64,000 nucleotides of DNA. It comes from Plantago major (taxonomy: Eukaryota; Streptophyta; Magnoliopsida; Lamiales; Plantaginaceae). The notes under the pieces are model-generated. The model was not told the DNA's origin and did not search any database. It saw only the letters and a list, made by a program, of their open reading frames with translations. The DNA lies in contig JAIFAC010000480.1 of assembly GCA_026545765.1 (NCBI GenBank), positions 1 to 64,000 of the forward strand. Reading direction: 5' to 3'. Both the position numbers and the translations under genes were made by a program. Shown one piece after another: positions 25,520-37,739 of this stretch (positions within the stretch are counted from its first letter, which is position 1; each line of letters opens with the position of its first letter).

Positions 25520-26560
25520 TTATCTAAACTGGAGGGTGGCATGCCATCCTAAGTTAGACTGGAGGGTGGCATGGTAGCTTGCCATCCTGGTTGACAGCAT
25601 GCCATCCCAAGTTATATCGATGATAGCATGGTAGCTTGTTAGATCGGTCGACAACATGCCATCCCAAGTTATATCGATGATGGCATGGTAGCTTGTTAGC
25701 TGTGTTGATAGATGTCATCCCAAGTTATATCGATGATAGCATGGTGGCATGGTAGCTCACCACCATATTTTGATGGAAGCTCACCGACCATATATCGATG
25801 ATGGCATGGTGGCATGGTAGCTCACAGACATATTTTGATGGAAGCTCACCGACCATATATCGATGACGGCATAGTGGCATGGTAGCTCACCACCATATTT
25901 TTATGATGGCATGATAGATTGCCACCGAGGGTGGCATGGTACTTGTCACTGGTAGAATGCCATCCCAAGTTATACTAGATGATGGCATGATAGTCGGTCA
26001 GTCGAATGGTGACATGGTAGCATTAGCTTGCCATCCCGCCGGATGGTGGTCTAGCACCGGACGGCATGGTCAGCATGCCATCCTCGCCGATAGTGGTCTA
26101 GCAATTGGACGGCATGGTTGGTAGCATGCCATCCCAATCGGATTGCACCGGGCACGGATGGGGTTGGTAGCATGCCATCCCAACTAGATGGCAATCAGTG
26201 GATTTCGCGGTTGGTATCATGCCATCCCAAGTTAATTACATCGATGACGGCATGGTAGCTGCTAGATCGATGGTGGCGTATCATCCCAAGTTGGACTTGG
26301 TGGCGTGGTAGCTCACCAACCATATTTAAATCGATGGAGGCATGGTGAGTCATATTTAAATAGATGGAGGCATGGTGTCTCACCACCATAAATCGATGGA
26401 GGCACACCCGATGGTGACTCACCGCCATAATCGATGGTGGCTCACCGCCACATTTAAATCGATGGAGGCATGGTGGCTCACCAGCCATTGTCAGATTGGA
26501 TGGTGGCATGGTGGCTCACTAGCCATAGTCGAATTGGATGATGGCATGATAGCTTGCCAA
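25520..26560. repeat. Minisatellite-like array in the outer element's 3' region
   Basis: The phrases GATGGCATGGTAGCT, TGCCATCCCAAGTTATA, TCACCACCATATTT and CGATGGAGGCATGGTG recur many times in variable order with spacing of about 35-75 bp. It is an irregular tandem array lying between the 3' LTR and the integrase end, as is usual for the repeat-rich 3' regions of Tat elements. Confidence 0.7.
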
Positions 26561-28289
26561 CATACACAGTCGACTTCTTTCTTCTTCACTCTAACAAGGC
26601 GCCATTTTCTCCGTCTTAATCTCATTTCCTCTCCTCTTCACGCCATTTCCTTTCTCCATCTCAATTTCACTTCCTTTGATGCCCCCTTTTAATGGAAGAG
26701 GCGAGATGACTTATGGGTCGTCTCCAATGAAGAGGGACGGAGTGGATAGAGAGTAGAGAGGTGGTCGGAGGAGTGAGCGAAGCTTGACAAGAATTTCTTA
26801 TTTCCAGTGAACTGTGTGTGAGGCTGTGGGGAGATTCCGGTGACGTGGACAACGAGATGGAGCAAGGGGACTACGAGTGGAGGTACTGTTCAGGCGATCT
26901 AAGGAGAAGCGAGAAGTTCTGGGTGTTGGTGTCTTGTGACTTGGGTTCTCCGGATTTGGACAGAGACCGGAGCAGGTAGTTTTTCAGATGGACAGTAGTT
27001 TGTTCATGGGGGAGATTTTTTCGATGTCTGATTGTTTTTCAATCGTTGTGCAACTATATCACCGTATCGTTTGGATTGAGATTTAGTATGTGCCATTTGA
27101 CATAGCCACTCTATTTATTCTCTTTTGTAAGCTGGCTTATTGATCATCATGTTTTGTACTTACGTTAGAAGTAGCACAAGCCGTTGGCTTTGATGATATT
27201 GTAGGAATGTAGAACTTCCTTATCCCATTTATGAATGGTGCTTAGTGCAACAGTTTTATCTGTAGGGCACTCATGTTACATGCAAAACCAATGAGTTGCT
27301 CGACTATGAGTTAGTCTCCCTTCAGGCAAGGTGCCAATATTTTGATTATTCGTGTATGATGTTAAAAGAAGGTTGCCATTGTTAAGAGGCAAGCAACTGG
27401 AGCAAGAGTAAGATGAGTTAGGCTAGAGAACATATGGAAAGGTTCGGCTAGCGAAGTAACCTAAGCTTTCCTGGTATGGAAAATCGACTTACAACAAGTA
27501 GCATGTCGCTCTTTTGATTATATGTATAATGTCGCTTTAGTCAAATGAAGCTAACCAAGCTTTCTTGAAATTAGTCGGCCACCATCAGGTTTCGACTTGA
27601 TGGAGCTCAAGATATGTTAGTCGAATAACAATAGTTTAGTATTTTGTATACATGTACTACCCTCGTAGGGTTGGACTGATGTGTTTGTTCAGTATCTCCT
27701 CTTTGCAAGACTTTTTGGAACGTGAACTCGTGGGTCATTGGTATGCCTTGCATTTTCCTTGCGTGATAAGTGTAACAGTTCCGAACACAACATCTAATCG
27801 ATACTAATACTTAGAGAAAATGATCAAGCATGAGCAAATTAGCTTGAAACAAGCCATATGTGTCTAATTAAAGACGGATCCAAACAATCAGTCGAGAGAT
27901 AAGTTTCATTGAAGGGAAGGCATACGTACTCATATATAATTGACACATGAATTTATAACGAGTAAGGTTCATTTAGCTAGCATACATACTAGTTGTATGA
28001 GGTCACAACATATTGAGATGGGTGGATGACTAAATAGCTTGACTCACGCCGTCATACTTGTATTATTATTCTGATTGAAAGACAAATAATTAACTAACCT
28101 CTGAGGGCTTGCTTGGTGTTATTTGACGTTGTCCACTGGGTCTGTCCCCCAGTTTAAGCTCTAGTCCGAAGGAGTAGTGCTTGAACTATTTTTTGCTTGC
28201 ATGTCTATTTCATTGCATGGTGTTCAAACATGTCAGTCAATCATTCAAATTTCCTTTCGTAGTTAACCATGTATCGATCTCCAAATTAG
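26561..28289 (-). other. Non-coding 3' region of the outer element
   Basis: The region near 28090-28200 is the inverse counterpart of 37130-37230 in the inner element (shared TTAAGC-CTAGTCC and CCCCCAGTTTAAGC). No counterpart of the inner element's antisense coding region was seen. Confidence 0.5.
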
Positions 28290-29465
28290 GTTATGGACCT
28301 CTTTGAGGGGAGGCGTTAATCATTCCGCCTAGTCGGTTCAGTTAACCGACTAGCCTCTGGTCAGGTCTCTGTTTTGTAGAGAAATCAATCTCAAAAGGCA
28401 ACTTCGTTTCATACCTGGAATACAAATGGTGTGGCAGCATGTCATGCTTGTATGTTTATTTTTGCTTGCAACCAGACTCGGTAAACTGATTGGGATGGTT
28501 GGAGTAGGCAGAGAACTCATTCACCGAGCTCTTTCAGATGTGAGTGACTATCATTTTGATGACTTCAACTTGTTTAAACCATCGATTCGCTTGATGGCGC
28601 GAGGTGTGGGTTAAACAAGTTGAAGCCATCAAAATAAATGTGAGTCCATATGTTTTTGTTGCTCAAAGGATGGATAGTCATGCGCTATCGAGCTTTGTGT
28701 TTTCGGACGGATGATCACTTGAAAGTAAGGATGTGCCCGTGGGCTTCACCTTAGCCGCATTTCATGGACGCCGGCCTCGCAACATGAGTGGAATGGATCC
28801 CTCGGGAGGTCAGGGGTGGGCGTTGATCGACCGCTTAGTCGGGTTAGGTGACCACCAGCCTCGTTAGGTCGGTGATTTTGTGGGAAATCAATCTCATGGA
28901 TGCAAGTAATGGTACCTTGATCATGGGTAGCAGTCGCATGTGGAGCGATGTTTGTACACATCGACGGCGGATGACCAACCATCTTACTGTTTGGATTGTG
29001 TAATGACGAGGGTCTTTTTGGTCGGCCGACGACTTCTCGTGGATTATTGTCGGCGAGATGTTCTGACGGCTTGTTTAGGTCTTGCATTGGTTAGCCAAAG
29101 AAGAACGCTGACCCCTGGGAGGGGCGTTACCGACCGCCCAGGGGTTAGCTAACCGGCTTGCCCCTAGCCAGATCGGTTGTTCGGATGAGAAATTAATATC
29201 GCTGCAAAATTCGACCATACCTTAGCCGTGGGTATATGTCGCCTGTGGAGAGAAGTTTTCTAACAAAGTGGATGATCAACTATCAACCTCTCGGGTCGTG
29301 TGATTGTTCGACCCTTCAGTCATTTGACGATTTCACATGGATTCAACCGTGTGTCCCGATAGAATGATTAGCATCTTCGTTGGTTCGATGCAAGAAATTT
29401 GACCCTCGGGGGTATTAGACCGACCGCCACCAATGTCATTAACCTTGCCCTCAGTCGTGTCAAAG
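28290..29465. repeat. Repeated blocks of about 300-500 bp in the outer element's 3' region
   Basis: A composite block recurs near 28290, 28790, 29100 and 29400: GAGGCGTTA or GGGCGTT, then CGAC/CCGC...TAGTCGGGTT, then ACCGACTAGCC or equivalent, then GAAATCAATCTC. Inverse counterparts occur in the inner element near 36130-36220 and 36650-36760. It is a degenerate tandem organisation typical of Tat 3' regions. Confidence 0.5.
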
Positions 29466-29469
29466 TATT

Positions 29470-29713
29470 TTAAAGAGGAGTTAAACTAAAACATGAGTAT
29501 ATGGAATGTAGCCTCGTATGATACCTTTTAAGGTGGATGGCATTCCAACCGTCATATCCGTCAGTCCTTCCTTCGTTTTCAGCTTGTAAGCTCCGCTTTA
29601 CTACCTTTGTGATTTTGTATGGGCCTTCCCAATTTGGTCCAAGCTTGCCGCCTCGTATCCTTAGTGTTTTGAAATACCTACGAGAATCCAATCGCCTTGC
29701 TTCAAGGTTCAGA
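29470..29713 (-). other. Integrase C-terminal segment of the outer element (displaced part)
   Basis: On the - strand it codes GGKLGPNWEGPYKITKVV and WNAIHLKRYH, the usual C-terminal tail of Ty3/Gypsy integrases (GPNWEGPY motif). It lies directly beyond the left border of the inner element and belongs with the integrase at 43231-44319. Confidence 0.85.
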
Positions 29714-30617
29714 TGTATCGCCAAAATTCGCCTTGTCAACTAGACTAATAGATCGATCCATCAAGGCTACTACCAACCCACAATCCATTAATGAGTCCGC
29801 CGACTTCATACGTGAGTCGACTCCAAAGGCCGCTTAGCAATCCCACTTAGTCGAGTCATCCATGCAAGAAATCACCAAGATGCCACCTCGACTAGCTCAC
29901 ACCTTGCAACCCTCCAAATTGGTCGACAGCTAGCTAGCTCGCTAGCTCGCCTAACCTGCATGACTAACTCACAACAAGACCTAACTAACAGACTAACTAA
30001 CTCCAATAGCTTGACCGACTTAGTCCATCAAGAAGCAACCGACTTACGCCCACTCTCCTAACTACTTGAGACACGGCCTAATCCGCTCCAACGACCTCCC
30101 GAAATTCATGCAAGCATCCAACGATGGGTGGGTTATATAGAGAAGGCCGAGGAGATGGAGAGACCATCGCATTCTAACGGCGAAAAACCCTAGCAATCGC
30201 CTCTCACGCCCATCTCTCTCGAGCTCTCGATCAACATCACCGTCACCTACCATCATCCACCATCGCCATTACCATCCATCATCAACCTTCAACCATCCGC
30301 CATCATCCATCTCTCACGATAACCGCCATAGCTCCTTCCGTAAGGTCACTAGTCCATCGCCGGTGTTTGTCCACCACGAGCCGAACCGACTCAACCAATG
30401 TGATAAGTCGACGCTGCCACCATCTCTCCTCTCTATCTCTTTCATTTGATTACTCCTTCTATCACCATCTAACTTCGAAGGCTTGAGTCCCTTCGGTCGG
30501 CACCATACCGGTGTCACCTCGGAATCTCACGTCTCTATTTGCTATTGTTGTCTTGCAGGTTGTCGGTGCCCCCAATATCTAACCCTAATTTCGATTGTAG
30601 ATTTCTGAGCGTCTACA
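29714..30617 (+). repeat. 5' LTR of the inner element
   Basis: Collinear with 42313-43230 over its full length, ending in GAGCGTCTACA. It includes GGGTTATATAGAGAAGG near 30129, a likely TATA box of the LTR promoter. Confidence 0.9.
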
Positions 30618-30620
30618 ATT

Positions 30621-30638
30621 TGGCGCCCACCGTGGGGC
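30621..30638 (+). other. Primer-binding site of the inner element
   Basis: TGGCGCCCACCGTGGGGC lies three bases after the LTR end. It has the TGG start expected for pairing with a tRNA 3' end; the tRNA species was not established. Confidence 0.75.
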
Positions 30639-30696
30639 CCCGGCTATCAAACAAGACAATCCAGTAGCAACAACTGCGATACGCTAAGCAATCGTC

Positions 30697-32150
30697 ATGA
30701 CGCACTCGCATTTAATACGCTCGAAGAGGTAGAGGACGTGGACGTCGTCACTCAGATCAAAACCTTGGCGGCCCAGATGCAAGAGAACGCCAAGAAGATC
30801 AAGCTCCTTGAGGATGAGAACCGCGCTGTCCGCCAGGAAAACTCGCTCTTGAAGGAAAGGGTTGAGTCTGTCATCCACCAGGAGGCTCCAACATTGGACG
30901 CAGCCTCGTCTCGCCGACTGACTCATGTCGCTGGGGTGGAGAACCCACCACGCAACACGATCGAGGCTTGCCACTAACCTTGAAGAGACTAAGGGTGATT
31001 CCCGTAACTCTAGTCTCTCAAGTGGTGAGCGCTCCGCCAAGGCCATCCCTTGAGATCACTCAGGGTACCGCCAGCAGGAGGGTTTCGTTCGAAGGTGCTA
31101 ACCCAAGGATGAACGATGAATCACCATAACAACGCAACCAAAGCGCAAGTCAGGTAGATCACTTGCTAACCCTCTCTGCAGGTCACGGAAGTAGCAACGA
31201 GGAGCTAGCCTCCAAACTGGTGAGCCTGGAGGAGATGATCCAAAGAATCCCTGGAGTGCCAAAGACCAATCAAGAAGAGCTTACCCAATGCCTTTGTCGA
31301 CTCTCCCTTCGTCGATGTTATAGCCTTGGTGGAGATGCCAACCAAGTTCACCTTCCCAAGCATGAAGCTCTATGATGGAACGACGGACCCGGACGACCAT
31401 GTCTCACAATACAAGCAGAGGATGTTCACCATAGCCATCCCCAGGGATCTCCGCGAGGCATGCATGTGCAAAGGGTTTGGTTCCAGTCTGATCGGACCAG
31501 CCCTACAATGGTATACCAACTTACCCAACAATTTCATTTCCTCTTCAACTAGTCGATCGCCAGGAACAATTCGCAAGCAGTCGCAAGCTTTTAAAACTGT
31601 CGGACGACTTGTATAGCGTCCGGCAAAGACCTAACGAATCTCTCAGGGAGTACGTTGCAAGATTCAACAAGGAGAAGGTGTCAATCCCCAATTGCAACAA
31701 GGACATCATTGCCAACGCCTTCCGCAAGGGGTTGCCACCCAACTGGGTCAGACAAGGAGTCGACCATGTACCCCTGTCGAACAATGGAAGACGTGCTCGC
31801 CAAAGCATGGGCTCAGATAAAATGGGAGGAGGATGATGCCAACAGACCTTACGTGTCAAGCCAAAGTGTTCGCAAGGAGCCCAAGCCTGACAGACGAGTT
31901 GAACGAAGGGTTCCAGACTATCGTGCTAGGCCATACCCGACTGAGAGAAAACATGGTCCTGTTGCGAACCCACCTCGCCCTCCAACAGAGGAGGATGTAA
32001 ACCCGAGCACCGCCTCCGAAGTTACTCCTCAAAGATTGAACCAGAGGAGTGTGTAGCCATGAAGAGTATGGGCGAGAGTCAGTGCTAGAAAACTTAGAAC
32101 ACCTCCAGATCGTAGAAACTCCAACAAGTGGTGTGAGTTCCACGGAGACC
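30697..32150 (+). other. gag region of the inner element
   Basis: An N-terminal coiled-coil-like stretch (QMQENAKKIKLLEDENRAV) is followed by the gag core (FTFPSMKLYDGTTDPDDHV, ALQWYTNLPNNFI, RQRPNESLREYVARFN). These are typical of plant Tat-lineage capsid proteins. Broken fossil. Confidence 0.85.
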
Positions 32151-32449
32151 ATTTGACATACAACCGCAGAAAGTGCATCTCACCGCGATTGAGGTAGCCG
32201 AGCTTCAAGAGAGGACACTGACGGAGTTCCTCTCGACAAAGGTAAAAGACCTCGCCACCATGGTAGGGCACCGATCTACCCGAACCCCTCGCATCAACAA
32301 GGTAATCAACGGATCTCGGGGATCGAGATCGAGGTTCATACTCGGCAAAGCGCCACAAGAGGCAAACGGTAAGGTTCGAGCTCGATGCTCGCAGAGCATC
32401 GACACCTCTTCGTCGACTTGACAATTAGCTTCTCATCAAGAGTCTAAGC

Positions 32450-34330
32450 AACTAATTAGTCCTCATGACGACGCTTTAGTAATTTCCATTCTTATTGCCA
32501 ATTGTCTTACGAAGAGAGTTCTCATTGATAATGGGAGCTCGCTAACATCATTTTCTAGATGCTCTCGTAAATGGGAATAAATGAGACCGCCATCCTCCGC
32601 CACCGACAACTTTGTATAGCTTCAAAGGAGAAAGAAGTACACGGTTGAGTGTTACCTTCCCTCATGCGGAAGGCATCAACCTACCAACAAAGTTCTTGAT
32701 CGAGACAATCGTGGATTCACGATATGAAAGCAAGACTGGCCAACCTACCACCAGTGATTCGCCTACCAAGTGGGGGTGAAGGAGATTCTAGGCAAAGCTG
32801 GATGCGAGGACGTGTTACATGGAAGCCCTGAAGCCCAAGGCAGCAGAATTATAGCAATTACAGCAACTCAACCCCCCAATTGACCCAAACCAACCAGGGA
32901 TGGAAGAGCTCGATGAAGTTCAGATTCACCCAGACCATCCAGATCACAAAGTTCAGATTGGGGCAAGGTTGAGACCAGAGCTAGGAGAGCAACTGATCAC
33001 ATTTCTCAAAGTTCACCACGACTGCTTTGCTTGGTCACATGCGTATGACAGAGTCAACCCAGAGGTAATCACCCACAGACTTGAAGTCGACCCAGACTAC
33101 CCTCCAGTCAGACAGAAACGGAGGAAGTTCGCTCCAGAGCGGAACAAGGTTATCAATGAAGAAGTCCAAAAGTTGCTTGATATCGGGTCAGTCCACGAAG
33201 TACATTACCCGGACTGGTTAGCCAATGTTGTGGTAGTGAAGAAGAAGAATGGCAAATGGCGAGTGTGCATCGACTTCACCGACCTCAACAAAGCATGCCC
33301 GAAGGATTCCTTTCCACTTCCCCACATAGACATGCTAGTGGATGCCACCGTAGGACATGAGCTGTTAAGCTTTATGGACGCATTCTCAGGATACAACCAG
33401 ACATCGATGCACCTCAAGATCAAGAGAAGACATCCTTCACACAGAGAGGAACCTTCGTTATAAGGTCATGCCATTCGACTCAAGAATGCAAGAGCTACTT
33501 ACCAATGATCGTCAACCGTATGTTCGCTAGCATGTCGGGGACACCATGGAGGTGTACATCGACGACATGTCAAGTCAAGTCCTCGTTGCCGATCAAGACC
33601 TCGACCACCTCCGCCAAGCCTTCTCAATCCTCCGCAGTATAATATGAAGTCGAACCCACCAAATGCTCGCTGAGTCTCCTCTCGAAATTCCTTGGGTATT
33701 TGGTCACGCCAAGAGGTATTGAGGCTAACCTCGATCAAATTCGCTCAATTTATAACATTCCTCCCCAAGTGCGTTAAAGATGTGCGAATTGATCGAGGCT
33801 AGCAACCCTCAGAGTTCATACCCAAGTCTTCCGAGAGGTGTCGACCATTTTTGACACCCTACTAAGGCCAAAGACTTCCAAAGGATGACGAGTGTGAGGA
33901 CGCCTACAACAAATCAAGCGTTACCTTACCACACCTCCAAAGGTTATCAAAGCCCAAGGCCGAGAGACTCGCTTGTTTACCTCAGCCTCCGACTCAAGAC
34001 TAAGCGCCCTAGTCAGGAAGAGGATGGAAACCAACTCCCGCCTACTACGTGAGCAAGTCCTTACTAGATGCAGAACTCGACAGCCAAATTGGAGAAGCTA
34101 GCCCTTGACTAGTCACCTCAGAAGGAAGCTACGCCTTACTTCCAATGTCATCCAATTGTAGTCCTCACCAAATTTTCCACTACGCAACATCTTGCACAAG
34201 CCCAAGTCTCGGTAGTTTCCAAATGGGCGGTCGAGCTCAATGAGTACGACGCCTCCTTCCAACCCCGCACAACCATCAAATCTCAAGCACTTGCATTTTA
34301 CAGCGCATTTCACCCCAACTGAATTAGGTC
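32450..34330 (+). other. Protease, reverse transcriptase and RNase H region of the inner element
   Basis: A protease trace with IDNGS lies near 32520. RT follows from about 32900 (EVDPDYPPVRQKRRKFAPE, VVVKKKNGKWRVCIDFTDL, CPKDSFPLPHIDMLVD), and the RT-connected RNase H to about 34330. Broken fossil. Confidence 0.85.
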
Positions 34331-34369
34331 AAGCGGAAAAGGAGTTATTTTGCTTACATGAGAAGGACA

Positions 34370-34790
34370 ACTTGCAGTGGAAGCCTCAGTCGATGGCTCC
34401 AGCAATACCAAAGGAATTGGGCTCGGCATAGTCCTTACCTCGCCAGACGGTGACACAATCCAAAGAGCCATTCGATGTGGATTCAAAGCAACCAACAACG
34501 AGTCCGAGTATGAGGCACTTATAGCTGGCCTCAACTTAGCTCGGGACAGGGGCATAAAAATCATTCAGGTACCAAGGACGGATAACAACCACGTAGACGC
34601 CCTTGCCAACTTGGGAGCGGCCATCCAAACCACAACACCAATGACTATTCCTGTAGTGTATGTACAATGGCCTGCAACATGGAAGGGTGAGCCCGCCAAC
34701 CAGACAGTGGCTGATATAACAACTGAGTCAAATTGGATGACTCCATTAATATTGTACTTGTCCAACGGAGAACTTCCATAAGTCAAAAGC
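34370..34790 (+). other. Second (archaeal-type) RNase H of the inner element
   Basis: VDGSSNTKGIGLGIVLTSPD and NNESEYEALIAGLNLARDRG are the signature of the additional RNase H between RNase H and integrase in Tat-lineage Gypsy elements. This domain is the main basis for the lineage call. Confidence 0.85.
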
Positions 34791-34799
34791 GAGGCAAGG

Positions 34800-35990
34800 A
34801 GGGTAAAGGCAAAGGCAGCCTGCTTCACGCTCCTCGATGGACAACTCTATAGGAGATCCTATTCAGGACCCTACCAAAAGTGCATAACTAATAATGAAGC
34901 CGCATATGTTCGACGAATTGCATGTGCAGAGAATGCAACCATTCCGGAGCGTAAGTCTTGCCCACCGAGCACTAACAACCGGTACTATCACAACCATGAG
35001 GGTCGATGTTTATACTTTGTGAGAAGATGTGACTCATGCCAAAGACACTCACATCAGCCACCTCCCACCGTAGAGGCTACACCCATCCTTTGCTCCACGG
35101 CCTTTATGAAATGGGGATGGACATAGTAGAAACTACCATCGCACCAGCCAACGAGTGTACATGCTCATAAAGAATCGATTACTTCACCAAGTGGGTGGAA
35201 GCGAAGCCTTCAAGCAAGTCCATGACAGAGGTAAAAAATTCATTTGGAAACATGTGATCTGCAGTACGAGTCCCCACGAAATCGTGATGCATAATGGCTC
35301 CCGCTCATAAGCTATGAATTTCAAGACTTCGCAAAAATGGGGAATCAAGCTTACATTTTCCACTCCACGCTATCCCCAAGCTTAATGGACAAGCGGAGTC
35401 GACCAACAAGACTATCATGAATAGTCTCAAAACGGTCAAACAAGCAAAAGGAGCATGGGTGGATGAACTCCAAAGGCCCCATGGTCGCATCAACCACACC
35501 AAGGACTCCAACCGAGAAACACCATTCAAAGATGACATATGGAATCAAGCAAATATACCTATAGATGTGGGATTACCCACAAAGAAGATACAAATGGCTA
35601 GCAAGGCACTAACGACGCAGACTCGTACACGAGCTCGACTTGGTCGATGAGCTCGTAGAAAGAGCCATGATCCGAGCGCCGCTACCAACCGAAAAGTCGC
35701 ATAACACTTCAACAAGAACATTCGCATTTAACTTTCAAGCAAGACGATTGGTTTTACGCAAGGTATTCCGTAACACAAAGGAGACAGAGTCGAAAGCTTG
35801 GACCAAATTGGGAAGGTCCTTACAAAATCACAAAGGTAGTAGCAACGGAGCCTACAAGCTCGAAACCAAGGAAGGACGAGATAGCCAAATGGAACGCCAT
35901 CCACCTAAAGAGGTACTTTTTGATACACTTGTTCTTTCGAGGTTGATCTTTGTTGAAAACACCCCGAATCGACTAGGCAAGTCGGTTATC
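34800..35990 (+). other. Integrase region of the inner element
   Basis: It aligns in order with the better-kept integrase of the outer copy: zinc-binding part near 34900-35060, core near 35100-35560, and a C-terminal tail with AWTKLGRSLQNHKG- and ERHPPKEV-like remnants of the GPNWEGPY and AIHLKRY motifs. Broken fossil. Confidence 0.75.
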
Positions 35991-36829
35991 TAACCCGACC
36001 GGCGCTCGTAAACGCCCACACCACCCCCCCCATAAACGCCCCGCAGGAGCATGAGAGACACCCAACTAGTCTCCACTTTCGATGTTCACTACCACGAGAA
36101 GCATGGGCATACACATCCTCTGTGAAGGTACAACTACATATATCCATGAGATTGATTTCTCACTACAATCACCGACCGACAAGGGGCTAGGTCACCTAAC
36201 TCCAATATGCGTGTCGGTCAACCGCCCACCCCCAACCTTTCCAACAGATCGATTCCACTCATGCCGCAGAATCGGCGTATCATGGTTACAACTAAAGAAA
36301 CGCCACGCGACGATCTTACTTCCAAGTGATCATCCAAAACATACCGCTTCAACAAAGCCAAGATCCATCAGTCGAGCAACAAAACACGGGTTCACATCTA
36401 CTTTGATTGGCTTGCATTTGCTTAATCCGTGAAATGCGCCAAAATACTCCATGGTTTAGACAAGTGGAAGCCTTTCAAAATTGATGATCACTACCATACA
36501 AAGAATGTCACCCATCCACTTGTTAACAAGCGCATAAGAGCTCTCTACTTATTCCAATGCCTCAATCGATTTATCGAACTTAGTTGCCAAAAAGTAAACA
36601 AACAAGCATGACATGTCGCCACGCCATTTGTATTCCAAGGTATGAACCAAAGTCGCCTTTTGAGATTGATTTCTCTCTAACACAACTGATCTGACCAGAG
36701 GCTAGTCGGTCAATTAACCCGACTAGGCAGAACGGTTAAACGCCTCCCCTCTCCAAGAGGGTCCATCACTGAATTCTACAGTCAGGACACAGGGTGAACT
36801 CCACAAAGCCAGCCGTCTGGATGTGCATG

Positions 36830-37055
36830 GCGCCTAATTGTAAGCCAACCACGCAGCCCATCCGATCAAGGCGTAGTGGAGCCCATGTAAGTCGATCGAC
36901 ATACCATCCGATCATGTAGTATGGCGCCCAATTGCAAGTCGATCGACATACCATCCGATCAAGGCGAGCGTGCCCAATTGCAAGTCGATCGACATACCAT
37001 CCGATCGCGTAGGAGCCCAGCTTAAGTCGATCGACATGACCATCCGTAGCATGGC
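36830..37055. repeat. Tandem array of about 57-63 bp in the inner element's 3' region
   Basis: AAGTCGATCGACATACCATCC followed by GATC-...-GCCCAATTGC recurs about four times. Confidence 0.8.
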
Positions 37056-37739
37056 ACACAACAACAAGCTGACGTACATAGATCTCCGATCGATTCGCAT
37101 GGCACTAATTCGTAAGTAGGCGGACGGACACGATAATAGTTCAAGCACTACCCCTCTGGACTAGCGCTTAAACTGGGGGACAAACCTAGTAGACAGAGTC
37201 CAGCAGTGTCAAGCACGTCGTTTAGAGGTTAGCTTGCTATGTTTCACTCAAATTAAACTTCTAAGACGAGCATGATGCATGATTTATGAATATGTCTGAT
37301 TCTCCATCATGAATTACGTTTTAGTATAAAATCTAAGAACAATGCATTTTTAACTTCATGTGTTACTCACTACTCTGAGATGCCTCGCTCACGTATGTTA
37401 ATTTTAGTCAATGCTTATGTATTTGAGAGTATATTTGTTGCAACTATCATGCAAGTCCAAATACAAGACATAAACATTCCATAGCCTACGCAGCTCGAGA
37501 CATCCCAGGAACAACCCAAAATAAAATCCAAAGCCACAATAAACATACATAATCTATCCAACCCTACAAGGGTAATGTGAACAACAAGGTTCAAATACGA
37601 ATGACTGAAAGTATTAGGAAGTCGAATCCAAAGACGAGAGTGACATACAACATAAACGATAAAAGAAATCGCCATAAGACAACATTTCCAGAGTTTCACC
37701 ACCCAACATGAAACTACTAAATGGTACCAGCTCCATCAA

